Source of the DNA: Candidatus Aminicenantes bacterium RBG_13_64_14 | GTDB taxonomy: Bacteria; Acidobacteriota; Aminicenantia; Aminicenantales; Saccharicenantaceae | Assembly (NCBI GenBank): GCA_001773855.1 | Contig: MEXZ01000025.1 | Coordinates: 6,062 to 14,124 of the forward strand | DNA: 8,063 nucleotides | Direction: 5' to 3' | Shown here: piece by piece, positions 6,529 to 8,063 of the stretch | Layout: the number at the start of each line of letters is the position of its first letter | How positions within the stretch are numbered: position 1 is the first letter of the stretch | Translations under genes and position numbers: made by a program | Notes under the pieces: model-generated | Database searches by the model: none | What the model saw: only the letters and a program-made list of their open reading frames with translations | What the model was told of the DNA's origin: nothing

Positions 6529-7836
6529 ATGAACGTTCCGTCAAGTCTCTCCCGGAGGGAATTCGCCAAGCGCCTGCTGGCCGGTTCGGCCGTCTCCCTG
6601 TCCGCGCTGGAAGGGCTCAATGCGGGGATCTACCAGAAGGTCACGGCGCTCAACCAGAAGTACCTCGAGGACGAGGCGCCCGACGGCGTCTACTGGGAGG
6701 AGATCCGAGGCCTCTACGATTTCGAGGACCGCTTCATCATGATGAACAACGGCACCCTCGGCCCCATGCCCAAGCCCGTCTTCAACACGCTCACGCGCTA
6801 TTTCCGCGTTCAGATGACCAACCCCTACGACGGCTATAACTACCTGCCGACCTTCCGGGAGGCCGTCCGGGCCAAGCTGGCCGCGTTCATCAATGCCTCT
6901 CCCGAAGAAGTCGCCCTGACCAGCAATACGACCGAAGGGCTCAACCTGGTCATCAACGGCTTGGACCTCAAAGAGGGAGACGACGTCCTCATCTCGAACT
7001 TCGAGCATCCCGGCCATATCGGACCCTGGAAGCTCAAGGAGAAGCGGGCCGGGGTCAAGGTCAAGGAAGTGGCCCTCGGCGTTACCACCAAGAGCGTCGA
7101 CGAGATCGTCGGCACCTTCGCCGCCGCGATCACCCCCAGGACCCGCATGATCAGCATCAGCCACACGGTCTTCATCACCGGGCTGATCATGCCCCTCAAG
7201 GAGCTGAGCCGGCTGGCCCATGACAAGGGCCTCCTGATCATGGCCGACAGCGCCCACGGCATCGGCATGCTGGACCTCGACATGAACGCGCTCGGCATCG
7301 ACTTCTTCGCTTCGAGCCCCTATAAGTGGCTTGGCGCGCCCACCGGCGTCGGCCTCCTCTATGTGAAGAAAGAGGTCCTGGACAAGGTCTGGCCGACCAT
7401 CGTCAGCTCGGGCTGGGACTCGACAAAAGTGGCCGCGAAGCTCGACCCCCAGGGGCAGAGGACGGACGCCTTGCTGTTCGCCCTAGACGAAGCCCTGAAC
7501 TTCCAGAACAGGATAGGCAAGTCACGGATCGAACGGCGGATCAAGGTTCTGGCCGGCCGCTTGAAGCAGGAGTTGGCGAAGACCCCCGGGGTGAAGCTCC
7601 ACACGCCCGTCGATCCCTATCTCAGTGCCGGGCTGACCGCTTTCTCCATGACCGGCGCCGAGCCGGCCAAACTCGTCGACTACCTCCGGGAGAAATATAA
7701 CCTCGTTGTCCGGACGGCGGGCAGCTCCAGCGCGGGAACCTACGGTGTCCGGGTCTCCACGCCGATCTATATTTCGACGAAAGAAGTCGATATGGTCGTC
7801 GAAGGCGTGCGGACACTCCTCGCCCACAAAGCCTGA
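6529..7836 (+). CDS. PLP-dependent aminotransferase class V fold enzyme with Tat-like leader
   Basis: A pyridoxal-phosphate enzyme of the class V aminotransferase / cysteine desulfurase / isopenicillin-N epimerase-like group, 435 residues. ATG 6529 follows a strong AAGGAGG (6515-6521). The N-terminus reads SRREFAKRLLAGSAVSLSAL, a twin-arginine motif with a moderately hydrophobic stretch, so export as a folded, cofactor-loaded protein is plausible. Core motifs are SNTTEGLNL at 132-140 (cofactor phosphate region), D240 and H243 in MADSAHG (pyridine-ring contact), and K266 in SSPYKWLGAP, the Schiff-base lysine. The catalytic set is complete, so it should be active; the substrate cannot be read. 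A true cysteine desulfurase is unlikely because the usual loop cysteine near the C-terminus is not seen; that region reads RTAGSSSAGTYGVRVS. It has its own sigma-70-type promoter and no clear operon partner here. Confidence 0.9.
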   Translation: MNVPSSLSRREFAKRLLAGSAVSLSALEGLNAGIYQKVTALNQKYLEDEAPDGVYWEEIRGLYDFEDRFIMMNNGTLGPMPKPVFNTLTRYFRVQMTNPYDGYNYLPTFREAVRAKLAAFINASPEEVALTSNTTEGLNLVINGLDLKEGDDVLISNFEHPGHIGPWKLKEKRAGVKVKEVALGVTTKSVDEIVGTFAAAITPRTRMISISHTVFITGLIMPLKELSRLAHDKGLLIMADSAHGIGMLDLDMNALGIDFFASSPYKWLGAPTGVGLLYVKKEVLDKVWPTIVSSGWDSTKVAAKLDPQGQRTDALLFALDEALNFQNRIGKSRIERRIKVLAGRLKQELAKTPGVKLHTPVDPYLSAGLTAFSMTGAEPAKLVDYLREKYNLVVRTAGSSSAGTYGVRVSTPIYISTKEVDMVVEGVRTLLAHKA

Positions 7837-7873
7837 GGACCCGCAGCGACTCTCCACGGCTGCTCCCCGGCCC

Positions 7874-7910
7874 GTAAAGCGAAATCGCACTTCTGTAAAC
7901 GAAATTTACG
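7874..7910. promoter_or_regulatory. Tandem activator sites (UAS) of the third sigma-54 promoter
   Basis: A perfect GTAA-N7-TTAC lies at 7895-7909 and a related copy at 7874-7888 whose left half (GTAAAGCGAAAT) is intact but whose right arm is TCGC. They are 21 bases apart, two helical turns. Their centres are about 63 and 84 bases upstream of the C of the -12 element, so one copy sits where the sites of the other two promoters sit. Confidence 0.6.
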
Positions 7911-7922
7911 CCGCTTTTTCCT

Positions 7923-7941
7923 TTCCCAGGGGAAAAACCTT
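7923..7941 (+). repeat. Block shared by the first and third sigma-54 regions (copy 2)
   Basis: This is the counterpart of 1294-1312. It also contains a small palindrome, TTTCCC-AG-GGGAAA (7922-7935), between the activator sites and the -24 element. Function unknown. Confidence 0.4.
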
Positions 7942-7950
7942 GCTCCGAAC

Positions 7951-7966
7951 TGGCATAAAATTTGCA
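7951..7966 (+). promoter_or_regulatory. Sigma-54 (-24/-12) promoter for a gene beyond the window
   Basis: TGGCATAAAATTTGCA: GG and GC are 10 bases apart and the -12 half, TTGCA, is perfect. The predicted start is near 7977. The remaining 86 bases have no convincing gene: a 16-codon frame (7982-8032) has no clear ribosome site. GGAG (8052) and GAGGGG (8057-8062) at the very end look like the ribosome site of a gene starting just outside. Confidence 0.85.
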
Positions 7967-8063
7967 GTAATTCGGGTTGAGATGCCAATGACAAGCTTCA
8001 TGAGCATACGCATTCCCGATACCCTTCCATAACCCTCCTTCTTTTTGTTCCGGAGCGAGGGGT

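Noticed and set aside
7843..7863. GCAGC/GCTGC hairpin after the aminotransferase-fold gene
   Set aside because: The stem is only 5 base pairs with an 11-base loop and there is no T-run, so it is too weak to call a terminator.
7982..8032. A 16-codon frame after the third sigma-54 promoter
   Set aside because: No clear ribosome site and no recognisable attenuator features; kept only as a possibility in the findings.
1..8063. CRISPR array, tRNA, rRNA, insertion sequence or phage genes
   Set aside because: No regularly spaced repeats, tRNA-like folds, rRNA-like sequence, transposase motifs or flanking terminal repeats were seen on either strand.

Overview
This is a GC-rich bacterial segment. 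All six protein genes lie on the + strand, separated by four intergenic gaps of about 150 to 230 bases. The organism looks like a Gram-negative-type bacterium: there is a lipoprotein signal, a secreted solute-binding protein, a Tat-type leader, and sigma-54 control through an NtrC-family activator. Gene style and codon use would fit Acidobacteriota or Candidatus Aminicenantes, or a deltaproteobacterial-type lineage. That placement is inference from general style; no marker gene is present.

Layout. (1) Bases 1-1241 encode an M19 (renal-type) dipeptidase lipoprotein; the first base of its start codon lies just outside the window. (2) Bases 1242-1418 hold a palindromic activator site, a textbook sigma-54 promoter and a leader hairpin. 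(3) Bases 1419-5849 form a tight three-gene operon: a family-5 peptide-type solute-binding protein, a membrane histidine kinase of the NtrB/AtoS type, and an NtrC-type sigma-54 activator. The kinase and regulator genes overlap by ATGA. (4) Bases 5850-6000 hold a second activator-site cluster and a second sigma-54 promoter. These drive a stand-alone receiver protein (6001-6378) whose C-terminal end resembles the receiver domain of the NtrC-type regulator. (5) Bases 6379-6528 hold a strong hairpin and a sigma-70-type promoter for a Tat-leader class V aminotransferase fold protein (6529-7836). (6) Bases 7837-8063 hold a third activator-site cluster and a third sigma-54 promoter, pointing at a gene beyond the window.

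How it may work together (inference). The binding protein has no ABC permease beside it and is transcribed with a kinase, so it may be a periplasmic ligand receptor for that kinase. The kinase would phosphorylate the NtrC-type activator. The activator would bind sites of the form GTAA-N7-TTAC. Each of the three sigma-54 promoters has at least one such site or half-site centred 82-84 bases upstream of its -12 element, and a second about 20 bases away. The system would thus activate its own operon, the small receiver (a possible phosphate sink or branch output) and an unseen downstream target. A run of 10 G near the end of the kinase gene is placed so that a -1 slip would fuse kinase and regulator into one open frame.
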